Assembly: GCF_036320965.1 (NCBI RefSeq)
Contig: NC_092225.1
Coordinates: 36,058,387 to 36,122,386, forward strand
Reading direction: 5' to 3'
DNA: 64,000 bases
DNA from: Panulirus ornatus
Lineage: Eukaryota > Arthropoda > Malacostraca > Decapoda > Palinuridae
The notes under the pieces are model-generated. The model did no database searches and was not told the DNA's origin. It saw only the letters and a list, made by a program, of their open reading frames with translations. This document shows positions 26,501 to 41,700 of this stretch, one piece after another. A program made the translations under genes and the position numbers. Positions within the stretch are counted from its first letter, which is position 1, and every line of letters begins with the position of its first letter.

Positions 26501-29500
26501 AGCGATTTTAACTATTAGAAAACGGGACAATGTATCAATCATCAAAGGAAAACGTGTAAATTAGAAACTGTCAAGAGAATGAAGTCCTTCGTTCTACTTT
26601 GCGCGGTATATATTTCACTTGACTTTCTGTTAAATGAACGTGACACCTTTTCTTTTTCCATTTCATTTTAAGTGATGTGAATATAAGGATAGCAATGGAA
26701 TGACAAGCTGGACTTGAAAATATGATTGCATTTTTCTTCATTGCTGCGACGGTTGTTGCTGCTTGGAACACAGATTCGGAAAGGACTGGTGGTCTGTTTC
26801 TTTGATTTTATTGCTAATTTAAACTAAAAACCGTTTTATTCAATGAGTGAAATTATCAATGGGGCTTAAATTATGTTTACTTTAGAACGTTCCCGATGAA
26901 CAATCAAACCTGTCTATCGGATTTCTACATTTAGTACTTGGGCATCTACAGAATAGGGAGTGGCGTAGATAATGTTGATTACCATTATTTTATACTGATA
27001 ATGATAAAAACATTGGGTCTGCTAAAATTGATGAAGCCTTGATGAGGTAATTGATTGTTCGCTTGTTTACCTTTGGACTTGCGCAAATGTCATTGCGCAT
27101 GTATTTTATGGCTACCTCCGCTATGTGAGCAGTGTTAAGCGTGCCGGTTTGTCATGATGAGGTAACTGATTGTTAGCTTGTGTATCGCTATGACTTGCGC
27201 CATGTCTTCTGCGCAGTGTATCTTATGCCTACCACCGCTTGAGAGGTAACTTTCGTCTATCAATATTGCAATTAAAACTTAAAAAAAAATGATCTACATT
27301 AGAAGACAAAGAACTTAGGCTACTAGGAAGAAGAAAATAAAATATGTGAATTACCCAAAAGAATTTAGATAGAAAAGTTGAAAAGAGCTGAATCATCGCA
27401 ATTCTAAATCAAACTAGAAGCGCGATCTTCCTCCGTATCTATACCGCGGAATAAACGCTCAAGAAACCTACTTTTCAAGGATAATGCACAAAAAAAAATT
27501 ATTAGTGTAAAGACTTACCCGAAAGACAAGTAAGACACTAAGATATCCGAGGACTTGGAAGGAAGGTAGGAAGACATCCGTATTGTGACTTACCGAGGCA
27601 GCAGTGCTGACCATAACAAAGATACAACGATACAAAGAAGCGCATTAAAAGCAAATTGTGATGCTTAACAGTATTGCATCTGGAAAAAGCGATTTTAACT
27701 AATAGTAACGGGAAATTGTTATCAATTCATCAAAGAAAACAGTTAATTTAGAAATGTCATGAGAATGAAGTCCTTTGTTTTACTTTGCGCGATATGAATA
27801 TTATGTTTGCCTTTACCACTCAAAATCCAATATATTACTTGACATCTGTTAAATGACACGTGACATCTTTTTTTTTCTAATTTCTATTTCTAAGTATGTG
27901 ATAAAAGGGAAAAAAGGAAGACAGCTGGAAATGAAACTTGATTCGCATCTTCTTCATTGCTGCGACGTTGACTGACTGCTAGAACACAAAAGATTTCGAA
28001 AAGGACCCTGGTGGTCTGTTACTTTGATTTTAGTGCTTAATCTAAAAACAAAAAAACGTTATTCAAGTGATTGTGAATTTTCAATGGGCTTAATAATGTT
28101 TTTACTTTTAGAATCACGTTCCGATGAACATCAAAACTGTCTATCGGATTTCTACATTTAGTACTAGCATCATTCAGAATTAGTGAGGTGGCTGTTGATT
28201 CATGTTATTAACCATTTTTTATACTGATAATGATAAAACATTGGTCTGCTAAAATGATGAAGCCTTGATGGGGTATTGATTGTTCGCTTGTTACCTTTGA
28301 CTTGCGCAATGTCAATGCGCATGTTAGTTATGGCTACCTCGCTAGAGAGCAATTACTTAGGCTAGTGTTGGCAGTGCCCGGAATTGTCATGATGAGTAAT
28401 TGATTGTTATAGCCTATTAGCTATTGACTTGCGCAAGTCTCTGCGCATGTAACTTATGCCTACCACGCTTGAGAGGTAACTTTTGTCTTCATATTGCATT
28501 TAACTTAAAAAAAAATGATTCTACATTTAGAAGGACAAAGATACTTACAGGCTACCAGAAGCAGAAAAATAAAATATGTGACTAACCCATAAAGAATTTG
28601 ATAGAAAAGTTGAAAGAGCTGATCATGGCCATTTCTAAACAATAACTAGAAGTCGCTGATCCTTCCCCCTACGTATCTATTACGCGGTATAAAAAAGCTC
28701 AAGAAAACTCTATTTTCAAGGATTAAATCGCACAAAAACATTATTAGAGTAAAGACTTACCGAAGTCAAGTAGACACTAAGACAATCAGAGAAAGAAGGA
28801 AGCGTAGGAAGACATCCGTCTTGGGACACAACACCATTGAAGACTACCGAGGCTGCAGTGCTGACCATACAAAGAAACATGATACAAAGAAGCGTATATT
28901 AAATGAATTTGTGATGCTAACAGTAAACGCCATCTGGAAAAACACGATTTTTTAATATTTGAAAACGGTGGAATTGTATCATCATCAAGAAAACGGTTTA
29001 AATTAGGAATTGTCATGAGAATGAAGTCCTTTGTTCTACTTGGCGCGGTATATAATTATGTTTCTTTACCATTACATATAACAATATATACTTGGATCAT
29101 TCTGTTAAATGACACGTGAAACTTTCTTTTTCTAATCTTCATTTCTAGTGATGTGATAAAGGAAGCAAAAGGAAGACAGCTGGAAGGAAATTTGATTGCA
29201 TTCTTCTTCATTGCTGGCGACGTTGACTGCTGCTAGAATACACAAAGATTCGAAAGGACTGGTCGTCTGTTACATTGATTTATTGCTAATCAAAACAAAA
29301 AACGTTATTCAAATGAGTGTAATTATCAATGGGCTTAAAAAATGTTTATTTGGAAAACCGTTACCCGATGAACAATTCAACCTGTATCGGATTTCTACCA
29401 TTTAGTTCTAGCATTCATTCAGAATAGTGATGGTGGCCGTTGATCATGTTATTAACCATTATTTTATACTGATAATGATAAAAACATTGGTCTGCTAAAA

Positions 29501-32500
29501 TTGTATGAAGCCTTGGGAGGTAATTGATTGTTCGCTTGTTACACTTTGACTTGCGCAATGTCAATGCGCATGTTAGTTAGGCTACCTCCCGCTAGAGAGG
29601 GTGTTTGGCGTGTCCGGGATCTGTCATGATGAGGTAATTGATTGTTAGCTTGTTAGCCTTATGACTTGAGCTTATGTCTATGCGCCTTTATACGTATTTT
29701 AGCCTACCACCGCTAGAGAGGTAATTCGTTTATTAATATTGCATTAAAACTTAAAAAATTGATCTACATTTAGAAGACAAATGAATACGTACAAGGCTAC
29801 CAGAAGAATAAAAATAAAATATGGACTAACCCAAAAGAATTTGATAGAAAGTTGAAACAGAGTGATCATGGCATTCTATAAACAAACTAGAAGCGCGATC
29901 CTTCCTCCGGATATATACGCGGAATTAAAGCTCAAGAACCTACTTTTCAAGGATTAATGCACAAAAAACAGTATTAGAGTAAAGGACTTACGAAAAGACT
30001 AAGACATCAGAGACTTGGAGGAAAAGCGTAGGAAGCATCCGTCTTGGGGACACAACACATTGAAAGACTACCGAGGCAAGCAAGTGCTGACCTATCAATG
30101 AAACACAAGATACAAAGAAGCGCAATAAAAGAATTTGTAGATGCTAACAGTATACGCCATCTGGAAAGCGATTTTTAACTATTAGGGAACGGAAATGTTT
30201 CAAATCATCAAAGAGAAAATCGGATTATATTAGAAATGTCATGTGATGAATGTCCTTTTGTTTACTTTGCGCGGTTATGTATATTGATGTTTCCTTTACA
30301 CATTCAAAACAATATATAACTTGACATTCTGTTTAATATGGACACGTGACACTTTCTTTTTCTAATTTCATTTCTAAATGATGTGCTAAAGGCAAAGCAA
30401 AGGAAGACAGCTGGAAATGAAATATGATTCGCTTTCTTCTTCATTGCTGCGGAATCGTTGACTGCTGCTAGCCACACAAAGATTCGAAAGGACTTGGTGG
30501 TTGTTACTTTGATTTTATTGCTAATCTAAAAACAAAAAACGTTATTCAAAATGGGTGTATTTATCAATGGGCTTTAAAATAATGTTTAATTTTGAAACCC
30601 ACGTTCCCGATGAACAATCAAAACCTGTCTATCGGATTTCTACTTTTAGATCTAGGCAATCATTCAGAATAGTGAGGTGGCGTTCGATCATGTTATTAAC
30701 CATTAGTTTATATTGATACTGATAAAAACTTTGGTCTTCTGGCCTAAAATGATGAGCCTTGCTGAGGTAAATTGTTCGTGCTTGTTACCTTGACTTGCGC
30801 CAATGTCTTTGCGCATGTTAGTTATGGCTACCTCGCTAGAGAGTACAGCAGTGTTGGCGTGCCGGACTGTTCATGATGTGTAAATTGATTGTTAGCTTGT
30901 AGCTATGGACATGCGCATTGTCTCTGCGCATGTACATTATGCCTACCACCGCTAGAGAGGTAAACTTTGTCTTTATCATATTGCATTTAAACTTAAAAAT
31001 AAATTGATACTACATTTAGAAGACAAGTACTTACAAGGCTACCAGAAGAAGAAAAATAAGATATGTGAATAACCCAAAAGGAGTTTATTGAAAAGTAGAA
31101 AAGAGTGAATCATGGCTTCTAAACAAAAACTAGAAGCGGATCTTCCTCGTATCTATTAATCAGGAATAAAAGCTCAAGAAACCTACTTTTCAAGGATAAA
31201 TGCACAATAAACATTATTAGAGTAAAGACTACCGAATATGACAAGTAGACACTAAGAAATCAGAGACTTTGGGAAAGGAAAGCGTAGGAAGACAACACAG
31301 TGAAGGACCATACAAAGGAAACAAGATACAAAGAAGCGCAATTAAAAGAAATTGGTGATTTGCTAACAGTAACGCCTATCTGGAAAAGCGATTTTAACTA
31401 TTAGATCCGGGAAATTTTATCTTATCATCAAAGAAATCGGCGTTAAAATTAGAAATGTCGTGAGAATGAGTCTTGTTCTATTTGCGCGGTATGAATATTT
31501 ATGTTTTCCTTTACCATTCTAATACAATATATAATTGACTTTCTGTTAAATGACACGTTACACTTTCTTTTTTAATTTTCATTTCTAAGTGATGTGATTA
31601 AAGGAAGCAAAGGAAGACAGCTGGAAATGAAAATTTGATTCGCCATTCTTTTCTGTCATTGCTGCGGACGTTGGACTGCTGCTAGGAACACAGATTCGAT
31701 AGGACCTGGTGTCTGTTACTTTGATTTTAGTGCTAATCTAAACAAAAATACGTTATTCTAAATGAGTTGAAATTATCAATGGGCTTAAATAATGTTTACT
31801 TAGAAAACACGTTCCCGGATGACAATTCATACATGTACTATCGGATTTCTACATTTAGTACTAGCATCATTCAGAATAGTGAGGTGGCCGTTGATCATGT
31901 TATTAACCATTATGTTATACTGATAATGATAAAAAACATTGGTCTGCTAAATTGATGATGCCTTGATGAGGTAAATGATTGTTCGCTTGTTACCTTTGAC
32001 ATGCGCAATGTCATTGCGAATGTTAGTTATGGCTAACCTCCCGCTAAGAGAGCAGTTGTTGGGTGCCGGGATTGTCATGATGAGGTAATTGGATTGTTAG
32101 CTTGTTAGCTATGACTTGCGCAATGTCTCTGCGCATGTACTTATGCCTACCACCGCTAGAGAGGTAACTTTGTTATCATATTGCATTAACTTAAAAAAAT
32201 GATCTTCATTTGAGAAGCAAAGAACTTAGGCTACCAGAAGAGGAAAAAATAAAATATCGTGAATAACCCCCAAAAGATTTGATAGAAAAGTTGAAAAGAG
32301 TCTGTCATGGATTTTAAACAAAACTAGAAGCGCGATCCTTCTCCCCGTATTCTATACGCGGAATAAAGCTCAAGAAACTATTTTCCAGGATAAATGAAGA
32401 ACAACATATATTAGTAGTAAAGATCTTACGAAAAGACAGTAGGACATAAGAAATCAGAGACTTGGGACGGAATGTAGGGGACGACATCCGTCTTGGGACA

Positions 32501-32715
32501 CAACACATTGAAAGACTACCGAGGCAGTAGTGCTGCCATACAAAGAATTCAAGATACAAAGAAGCGCAATTAAAAAGAATTTGTGATGCTAACAGTATCG
32601 CCATCTGGAAGCGATTTTAACTATTAGGAAAACGGGATATGTACAATCATCAAAGATATACGGTTTTAAATTAGAAATGTCATGAGAATGTAGTCCTTTG
32701 CTCTACTTTGCGCGG
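20540..32715 (+). repeat. Array segment U19-U28, insertion-rich consensus
   Basis: Unit starts are 20745, 22003, 23217, 24462, 25675, 26887, 28116, 29357, 30601 and 31809, with spacing 1,208-1,258 bp. The landmark order is unchanged. Single random bases are inserted every 15-30 bases, a style that starts abruptly near 20.5 kb and stops near 32.7 kb while the repeat stays in register. Nothing other than repeat units is present. Confidence 0.85.
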
Positions 32716-35700
32716 TATGAAAAATTTTTTTTTTCCCTTTTCCACTCAAAAAACCTTTTTACTTGACATTCTGGAAATGACCCCGTGAACTTTCTTTTTC
32801 TAATTTCATTTTAAGTGTTTTGAAAAAGGAAACCAAAAAGGAAGGGCACTGGAAATTTAAAAAATTGGGTTGCATTCTTCTTCATGCTGCGAAAAGTTGA
32901 CTTTTGATAGGGAACACAAAGATTCGAAAAAGGGCCTGGTGGTCTTTTTACTTTGTTTTTTTTGCTAATCTAAAAAATAAAAAAACGTTTTTTCAAATGA
33001 GTGAAAATTTTCAATGGGCTTAAATTAAAGTTTACTTTTAAAAAACACGTTCCCCCCTGAAACAATAACCTGTCAACGGATTTCTACATTTTGTATAGCA
33101 TCATTCAGGGAAAAGTTTTAGGTGGCGTTTTTTCATGTTTTTTTAACCATTATTTTTCTGATAATGATAAAAACATTGGTCTGCTAAAATTTTATGAAGC
33201 CCTTTATGGGTAAATTTATTGTTCGCTTGTTACCTTTGACTTGCGCAATGTTAAAGGGGCATGTTAGTTATGGCTACCCCCGCTTTTGAGGCAGTGTTGG
33301 CGTTTCCGGATTGTCATGATGAGGTTAAATTGGGTTGTTAGCTTGTTAGCTTTTGGGCTTGCGCAAAAGTCTCCCGCGCATTTTACTTTTGCCTACCACC
33401 GCTGAGAGGTAACCTTTTGTCTATCTATTGCATTTTAAACTTTAAAAAAAAAAGATTTTACATTTTGAAGGGCAAAGGGAACCCTTTCAAGGCTACCCCA
33501 AGCAGAAAAATAAAATTTTTGATAAACCCCAAAAGGAAATTTTATAGAAAAATTGAAAAGAGCTGATTCAGGCCCTTTTAAAAAAAAACTAGAAGGCCCC
33601 GATCCTTTTTCCGTTCTTTTAAGCGGAAAAAAAGCTCAAGAAACCTTTCTTTTCAAGGATAAATGCAAAAAAAAATTATTAGAGTAAAAAATTACCGAAA
33701 AGACAAGTTACCCCTAAGAAATCAGAGAATGGGGAAAGGGGGTAGGAAGGGCCCTCCGTCTTGGGAAACAAAAACCCTTAAGGGGCTACCGGGCAGGGAG
33801 TGGCCATACCAAAAAAAACCCAAAATACCCAAAAAAAAAAAACATTTAAAAAAATTTTTGATGCTAAAAGTAAAAGCCATCTTGGGGGAAAAACGATTTT
33901 AAAATATTAGAAAAAAGGGAAATGTATTTAATCATTTAAAAAAAAAACGGTTTTAAAATTTGAAAAGTCCCTGAGAATGAAGTCCTTTGGGTTTTACTTT
34001 GCGCGGGGTTTAATTTTATTTTTTGCCTTTTCCCTTCAAAAACCCAATTTTTTAAATTGAATTTTCTTTTTTTAATTTCATTTTAAAATGATTTGTTTAA
34101 AAGGGAAACAAAAGGGAAAACAGCGGGGAAATGAAATATGATTCGCATTCTTCTTCATTGCTGCGACGGTTTTAATGTGCTAGCAACACAAAGATTCGAA
34201 AGGACCTTTGGGGGTCTTTTTACTTTTATTTTATTGCTAAAAATAAAAAAAAAAACGTTATTAAATGAATTGGGAAAATTTTAAAGGGCTTAATTAAGGT
34301 TTTTCCTTTTTAAAAACCCTTCCGGATGAAAAATCAACCCGTCTATCGGTTTTTTTCATTTTTGTTCTTGCATCCCTTCAGAATGTGAGGTGGCGTTAAC
34401 CCTTATTTTTTACTGATAATGATTAAAAAAAATTGGTCGGCCCAAAATTGTTTTAACCGATGGGGGTAATTGATTGTTCGCTTGTTTTCCTTTGACTTGG
34501 CATGTTAGTTTGGCTACCTTTCCCCTAAGAGCAGTGTTGGGGGTGCCCGGGCTGTCCCTGATGAGGTAATTGGGTTGGGTTTGCTTTTTAGCTATTTTCT
34601 TGCCCCAATTCTCTGCGCTTTAAATTATGCCTACCAAACCCCTGAGAGGTAACTTTCGTCTTTTTATATTGCATTAAAAATTAAAAAAAAATGATTACCC
34701 TTTAGAAAACCCAAAAAACTTAAAGGCTACCCGAAGCAGAAAAATTTAAAAATTTTTGCTAACCAAAGAATTTGATAAAAAAAGTTGAAAAAGGGGCTGG
34801 GTCTTTGGTTCTAAACAAAACTAGAATCGCGATCCTTCCTCCGTATCTATACGCGGAATAAAAACTCCAAAAACCTACTTTTCAAGGGTTTAAAGGGCCC
34901 AAAAAACCCTTATTAGAGAAAAAAATTACCAAAAGACAAGTTTGACATTTGAAATCAGAGGGTTTGGAAAAAAGACGGTTTGGAAGACCCCCCCTCCCCC
35001 TTTTTTGGGCCCCAATACATTGAAGTTTCCGAGGCCCCGAAATGGGTGACCCCTACACCAAAAAAAATACAAAGAAAACGCAATTTTAAAAAAATTTTGT
35101 TTCTAAAAGTTAAAGCCTCTGGAAAAGCGATTTTTAAATATTAGAAAACGGGGAAAAGTTTTCAATCATCAAAAAAAATGGTTAAATTAGAAATGTCTGG
35201 AATAAGGGCCTTTGTTCTACTTTGCGCGGTATGAATATTATGTTTGCCTTTACCCTTCAAAAAAAATATATACTTTACACTTTCTTTTTTTAATTTCAAA
35301 TTTTTAAGTGGGTGTGATAAAAAGGGCAAAAGGGAAAAAAGTTTGGGAAAAGAAAATGATTCGATTTTCTTCATTGCTGCGACGGTTTAATGCTGCTGCA
35401 AAAAAAGATTCGAAGGGAAACCCGGTGGTCTGGGTTTCTTTTTATTTTTTGCTAATCTAAAAAAAAAAAAACTTATTCCCAAAAGAGTGAAATTTTTCAA
35501 AGGGCTTTTAAAAAATGTTTACTTTTGAAAAAAACCCCCTTTCCCCCATTTGAACAACAACCTGTCTTTTCGGATTTCTACATTTTCTACTGCATTTATT
35601 TTGAATTTTGGGGGTGGGGTTGATCTTTTTATTAAAAAATTATTTTATTGTTTAAAGATAAAAACTTTGGGTTTCTAAAAATTGGGTTTAAGCCTTTGAG

Positions 35701-38700
35701 GTTTTAAATTTATTGTTCGCTTGTTACCTTTGACTTGCGCATGTTAGTTATGGTACCTCCGTAGAGGGGGCGTTTTTGGCGTGCCGGAATGTCATGATGG
35801 GTTAAATTTATTTTTAGTTGTTAGCTTTTGACTTGCGAAAATTTTTTTGGGGCAGTACTTTTTCCCACCCCCGTAGAGAGGTAAATTTCTCCCATTTTTA
35901 AATTTCATTAAAATTAAAAAAAATGATCTCCCTTTAGAAGACAAAGAAAATTTCAAAGGGTACCCAGAAGCAAAAAAAAAAAATATGTGGGCTTTCCCAA
36001 AAAATTTGATTGAAAAAATTGGGAAAAAAGTGATCATGGGTTTTTTTTTAAAAAAAACTAGAAGCGCGATCCCTTTCCTTCCCTATTTTATACGCGGAAT
36101 TAAAAACTCAAGAAACCTACTTTTCAAGGGAAAAAGCACAAAAACTTTTTTAGAGTAAGGGGCCCTTTCCGAAAAGGCAAGTAGACACTAAGAAATCAGA
36201 GGGCCCTTTGGGAAAAAAGCGTAGGGAAAACTTCCCCCTTGGGGACCAAACATTGAAAACTACCCAAAGGGGCCAAATGTGACCATACAAAGAAAAAAGA
36301 TACAAAAGAAAGGAAAATTAAAAGAATTTTTTGATGCTAACGTAAACGCATTGGGAAAAGGGGGATTTTAACTATTAAAAAAAAAAGGGAAATGTACAAT
36401 CATCAAAAAAAACGGTTTTAAATTAGAAATGCATGAGAAAATTTAAAGTCCTTTTTTCTACTTTGCGCCGTATGAATATTATGTTTTCCTTTACCCTTCA
36501 AAAAAAAATATTTATTTGACTTTTTTGTTAAAAGCACGTGAAAAATTTCTTTTTCTAATTTCATTTCTAAAAGGGTTTTGATAAAAGGGGAAACAAAGGA
36601 AAAGGGCCAGCTGGGGAAAAAAAAAATGATTTGCATTTTCTTCATTGCTGCGAACGGTTTACTGCTGCTAGAACACCCGATTCGAGAGGACCCGGTGGTC
36701 TGTTACTTTTATTTTTTTTGCTAATCTAAAACAAAAAACTTTTTTTTTAAAATGAGGTGAAATTATCAATGGGCTTTTAAAAAAGTTTACTTTAGAAAAA
36801 CGTTCCCCATTGGGAAAAATCAACCTGTCTATCGGATTTTTTTACATTTAGTACTACATCATTTCAATAGTGAGGGGGCGTTTTTTCATGTTATTAACCA
36901 TTAAATTTTTAAATGATAATGATAAAAAAAAATTGGTCTGCTAAAAATTTATGAAAACCTTATGAGTAATTGATTGTTCGCTTTTTACCTTTGGGCTTTC
37001 GCAATGTCAATGCGCATGTTAGTTATGGCTACCTCCCCTACGGAAACGTGTTTGGGGTTTCCCGGGTTGTCATGATGAAAGGGAAAATTTTATTGTTAGC
37101 TTGTTAGTAGGGCTTTTCGCAATGTCTCGGGGCATTTACTTATGCCCAAACCCCCGGTTAGAGGTAACTTTCGTCCCATTTTATTGCATTAAACTTAAAA
37201 AAAAGGTTCCCACAAATTTTGAAAACAAAAAAACTTCAAAGGGTAAAGAAGCGAAAAAATAAAAAATGTGAATAACCCCAAAAAAATTTGATAGAAAAGG
37301 AAAAAAGTGATTATGGCATTCTAAAAAAAACTAAAGGGGGATCCTTCCCCCGTATCTATACGCGGAAAAAAAGCTCAAAAAAACTACTTTTCAAGGATAA
37401 ATGCACAAAAAAATTATTGAGTAAAGACTTTCCCAAAAGACAAGTAGGGCACTAAGAAAACGAGACTTGGAAGGAAAGCGTAGGGAAAACTTTGTTTTTG
37501 GGACACAAACCCATTGAAGATACGAGGGCAGCGTGCTGACCATACAAAAAAACAAGATTCAAGCAAGCGCAATTAAAAAAATTTGTGAGTAACAGTAACG
37601 CCCTTTGGAAAAAAGGGTTTTAAATAAATTTGAAAACGGGAAATGTTTTTAATCATCAAAGAAAAAGGGTTTTTTAAAATTTGAAAAAGTCAGGGGAAAG
37701 AAGTCCTTTGTTTACTTTGCGCGGTATAAAAAATTTATGTTTCCCCCTTTCCATTCAAAAACAATATATACTTGGGCAAATTTTTGTTAAAAAACAGTGG
37801 GCACTTTCTTTTTTTAATTTATTTCTTTAAATGATGTGTTTAAAAAGGAAACAAAGGAAGGGCAGCTGGGAAAAGAAAAATGATTCGCATTCTTCTTCAA
37901 ATTTTGCGGGGGTTGCTGTGCTTTGCAAAACAAAAAATTCGAAAGGGCCTGGTGGTCTGTTTTCATTGATTTTTTTGCTTTAAATTTAAAAAAAAAAACG
38001 TTATTGAAAAAGAGTGGGAAAATCAATTTGGGTTAAAAATGTTTACTTTTTGAAACAGTTTCCCCAGAACAATCAAACCCGTCTATCGGATTTCTACCTT
38101 CAGAATTGTGGGGGCGTTGATCATTTTTTTTAAACCCTTATTTTATACTGATAATGATTAAAAAAATTGGTCTTTCTAAAAATTTATGAAGGGCCCTTTA
38201 TGAGGTTAAATTTATTGTTCGCTTGTTACCTTTGACTTGGGGCAATTGGGCAATGCGCCAAAGTTAGTTATGGCTACCTCCGGGTACAGGCAGTGTTGGG
38301 GTGCCGGATTTTTCCAGATGAGGTAATTATTGTTAACTTTTTGCTTTGGGTTTCGCAATGTCTCTGCGCATGTTCTTAAGCCCCTTTACCGCTAGAGAAA
38401 GGGAACTTTTGTTTTATCATTTGCATTAAACTTAAAAAAAAAAAGTTTTACATTTAGAAGACAAAAAAACTACAAAGGGGTACCGAAGAGAAAAAAAAAA
38501 TATGTGGGAAAAACCCAAAAGAATTTGGGTGAAAAATTGGAAAAAGGGGTGACATGGCATTCTAAACCCAAAAATAGAAGCGCGATCCTTCCTCCGTATC
38601 TTTACCCCGGAAAAAAAAGCTCAAAAACCTACTTTTCAAGGATTAAAAGGGACAAAACATTTTTAGAGTAAAGACTTTCCGGGAAAAGAAAAAGAAATCA

Positions 38701-41700
38701 GAGACTTTAAAAAAGGTTTGGAAAAATCCGTCCCCGGGGGCCCCCAAAAATTGAAGATACCGAGGGGGGCAGTGCTGACCTTCAAAAAAAAAAAGGATAC
38801 AAAAAAGCGCAATTAAAAAAAAAATTTGTGTTTCTAACGTAAAGCCATTTTGGGAAAAAAATTTTAACTATTAGAAAACGGGAAAAGTATCAATTATTTA
38901 AAGGAAAAGGGGTTAAAAATTTGAAATTCAGGGGAAAGAAGTCCTTTGTTCTTCTTTGCGCGGTATAAAAATTATGTTTTCCCTTTTCCCCTTTAAAAAA
39001 CAAAATATATTGAAAATTTGTTAAATGCCCCGTGGCACTTTTTTTTCAATTTCTTTTTTAAGTGATGTGATAAAAGGGAAACAAAAAGACAGCTGGGGAA
39101 AGAAATATGATTGCATTCTTCCCTTTATTGCTGCGACGTTTTACCCGCTGCTAGGGAACAAAAAAGATTTTGAAAGGAAACCCGGTGGGCTGTTACTTTT
39201 ATTTTATTGCTAATCCCAAAACCCAAAAAAAGTTTTAAATGAGTGAAAATTTTCAATGGGCTTAAAAATGTTTTTCTTTTTAAAAAAACCCCGTTCCCCA
39301 AAAGAAAATAACCTGTCTATGGATTTTCAAAAAACATTCAGAATAGTTTAGGGGGGCGTTTATCATGTTATTAAAACCCTTTTTTATACTGGGTAAAAGA
39401 TAAAAAAAATTGGTCTGCTAAAAATTTATGAAGCCTTGGTTTAGGTAATTTATTGGTTCGCTTGTTACCCCTTTGGGTTTTCGCAAAAGTCCCAAAGCGC
39501 TTTTTAGTTATGGCTAACCCCCCGCTAAGGGGCCAGTTGGGTTGGCCCTGGGAATGTCAAGGTTTGGGTTTAATTTTTTGTTTTGCTTGGTTTGCTATTT
39601 CTTTTCGCAATGTCTCTGCGATGTACTATGCCCACCACCCCTAGGAGGTAACTTTGTCTATAAAATTGCATTAAACTTTAAAAAAATGGAAACCATTTAA
39701 AAAAACAAAAGAAAATTACAAGGGTACAGAAGAAAAAAATAAAAATGTGAATAACCCAAAAAAAAATTTTATTGAAAAGTTGAAGGCTGATCATGGCATT
39801 TTAAAAAAAACAGAAGCCCCGGGTCCTTCCTCGTTCTATACGCGGAAAAAAAAAGCTCGAAACCCCCATTTTTTAAGGTTTAAAAGCACAAAAAAACATT
39901 TTTTGAGTTTAAAAAAATTACGAAAAAAAGACCAAAAAAATCAGGGGACTTGGGAAAAGGGGGGGTAGGAAGCAAAACCGTTTGGGGCACAAAAACATTG
40001 AAGACTTTCCGAGGCAAGGGTCCCCGACCATACAAAGAAACAAAATTTCAAAAAAAGCGCAATTAAAAGAATTTGTGATGCTAAAAATAAAAGCCATTTG
40101 GAAAAAACGAAATTTTTTTAAATATTTTGAAAAAAGGGAATGTATCAATCTTTAAAAAAAACGGTTTTTAAATTAAAAAATTCATGGGGAAAAGAAGTCC
40201 TTTTTTTCTACTTTTTCGCGGGGATGAAAATTTTGTTTTTTTTTTACCCCCTTTAAAAACAATATATACTTGGGCTTTTTGTTTAAAAGGGCCCCGTGCA
40301 CTTTCTTTTTTTTTTTTCCCTTTCTAAGTGATGTGATTAAAAAAGGGGGAAAGGAAGACAGTGGGAAAAGAAAAATGATTCGCATTCTTCTTCCTTGCTG
40401 CGACGTTGAAATTTCTGCTAGCAACACAAATTTGAAAAAGGGCCCGGTGGTCTTTTTACTTTTTTATTTTTTTGCTAATCCCAAAACAAAAAACGTTATT
40501 CAAAAGAGTTTAAATTTCAATGGGCCCCTTTAAAAAATGTTTACTTTTGAAAACCCCCTTCCCGTTTAACAATCAACCTGTCTATCGGATTTCTACCAAT
40601 TTATTTTTCTTGCATCATTCAGAATATGAGGTGGCGTTTTATCATGTTATTAACCATTATTTTATACTTGGGTAAAAGATAAAAAAATTGGTCTGCTAAA
40701 AAATTTTATTGGAAACTGATGAATTGATTGTTCGTTGTTACCTTTTTCTTTTCGCAAAAGTCAAAGCGCATTTAGTTATGGTACCTTCCCCCTTGGGGAG
40801 CAGTGTTGGGCGTTTTCCGGGGTGTATGATGAAAGGGAATTTTATTGTTAGCTTGTTAGCTAGGGGTTTCGCAAAATTTTTTCTGCCATGTACTTATGCC
40901 TACCACCCAAAAGGGGGGTAACTTTTTTGTCTATTTATATTTCATTAAAAAAAAAAAAGATTACATTTAGGGAAAACAAAGAACTTACAAGGCTACCAGA
41001 ACGAAAATTAAAAATGTGATTAACCCCAAAAAAATTTGGGGGAAAGTTGAAAAGAGCTGAAACATGGATTTAAACAAAAAATAGGGAAACGCGATCCTTC
41101 CTTTCCTATCTAAACGCGGGAAAAAAGGTCAAGAAACCCACTTTTCAAGGATTAAAAGCACCAAAAAAAAATTTTGATAAAAACTTACCGAAAAAAGACC
41201 CCAAAAAATTTAGAGACTTTGGGAAGGGGGAAAACCCCCCCTTTGGGGGAAAAACACATTGAAAGGAAATACCGAGGGAGCAGTGCGACCATACAAAGAA
41301 ACAAAATTTCCAAAAGTGGCAATTAAAAAAAATTTGGGGATTTCTAAAAAGTAACGCCATCTGGAAAAGCGATTTTAAATATTAGAAAACGGGAAATGTA
41401 TCAATTTTATCAAAAAAAAAACGGTTTAAAATTGAAAAGTCAGAGAATGGGAAATCCTTTGTTTCTATTGCGCGGTATGAATATTATGTTTTCCCTTTAC
41501 CATTCAAAAAACAAAATATATTGACTTTCTGTTTTTAAAAGGAAAACTGAAACTTTTTTTTTTCTAATTTTATTTCAAGTTTATTTTATAAAAGGAAAAA
41601 AAGGAAGACAGTGGAAATGAAAATGGATTCGCATTTTTCTTAATTTCTGCACGTTTAATGTGCTTTTGCAACAAGATTCGAAAGGACCTGGGGTCTGGTT

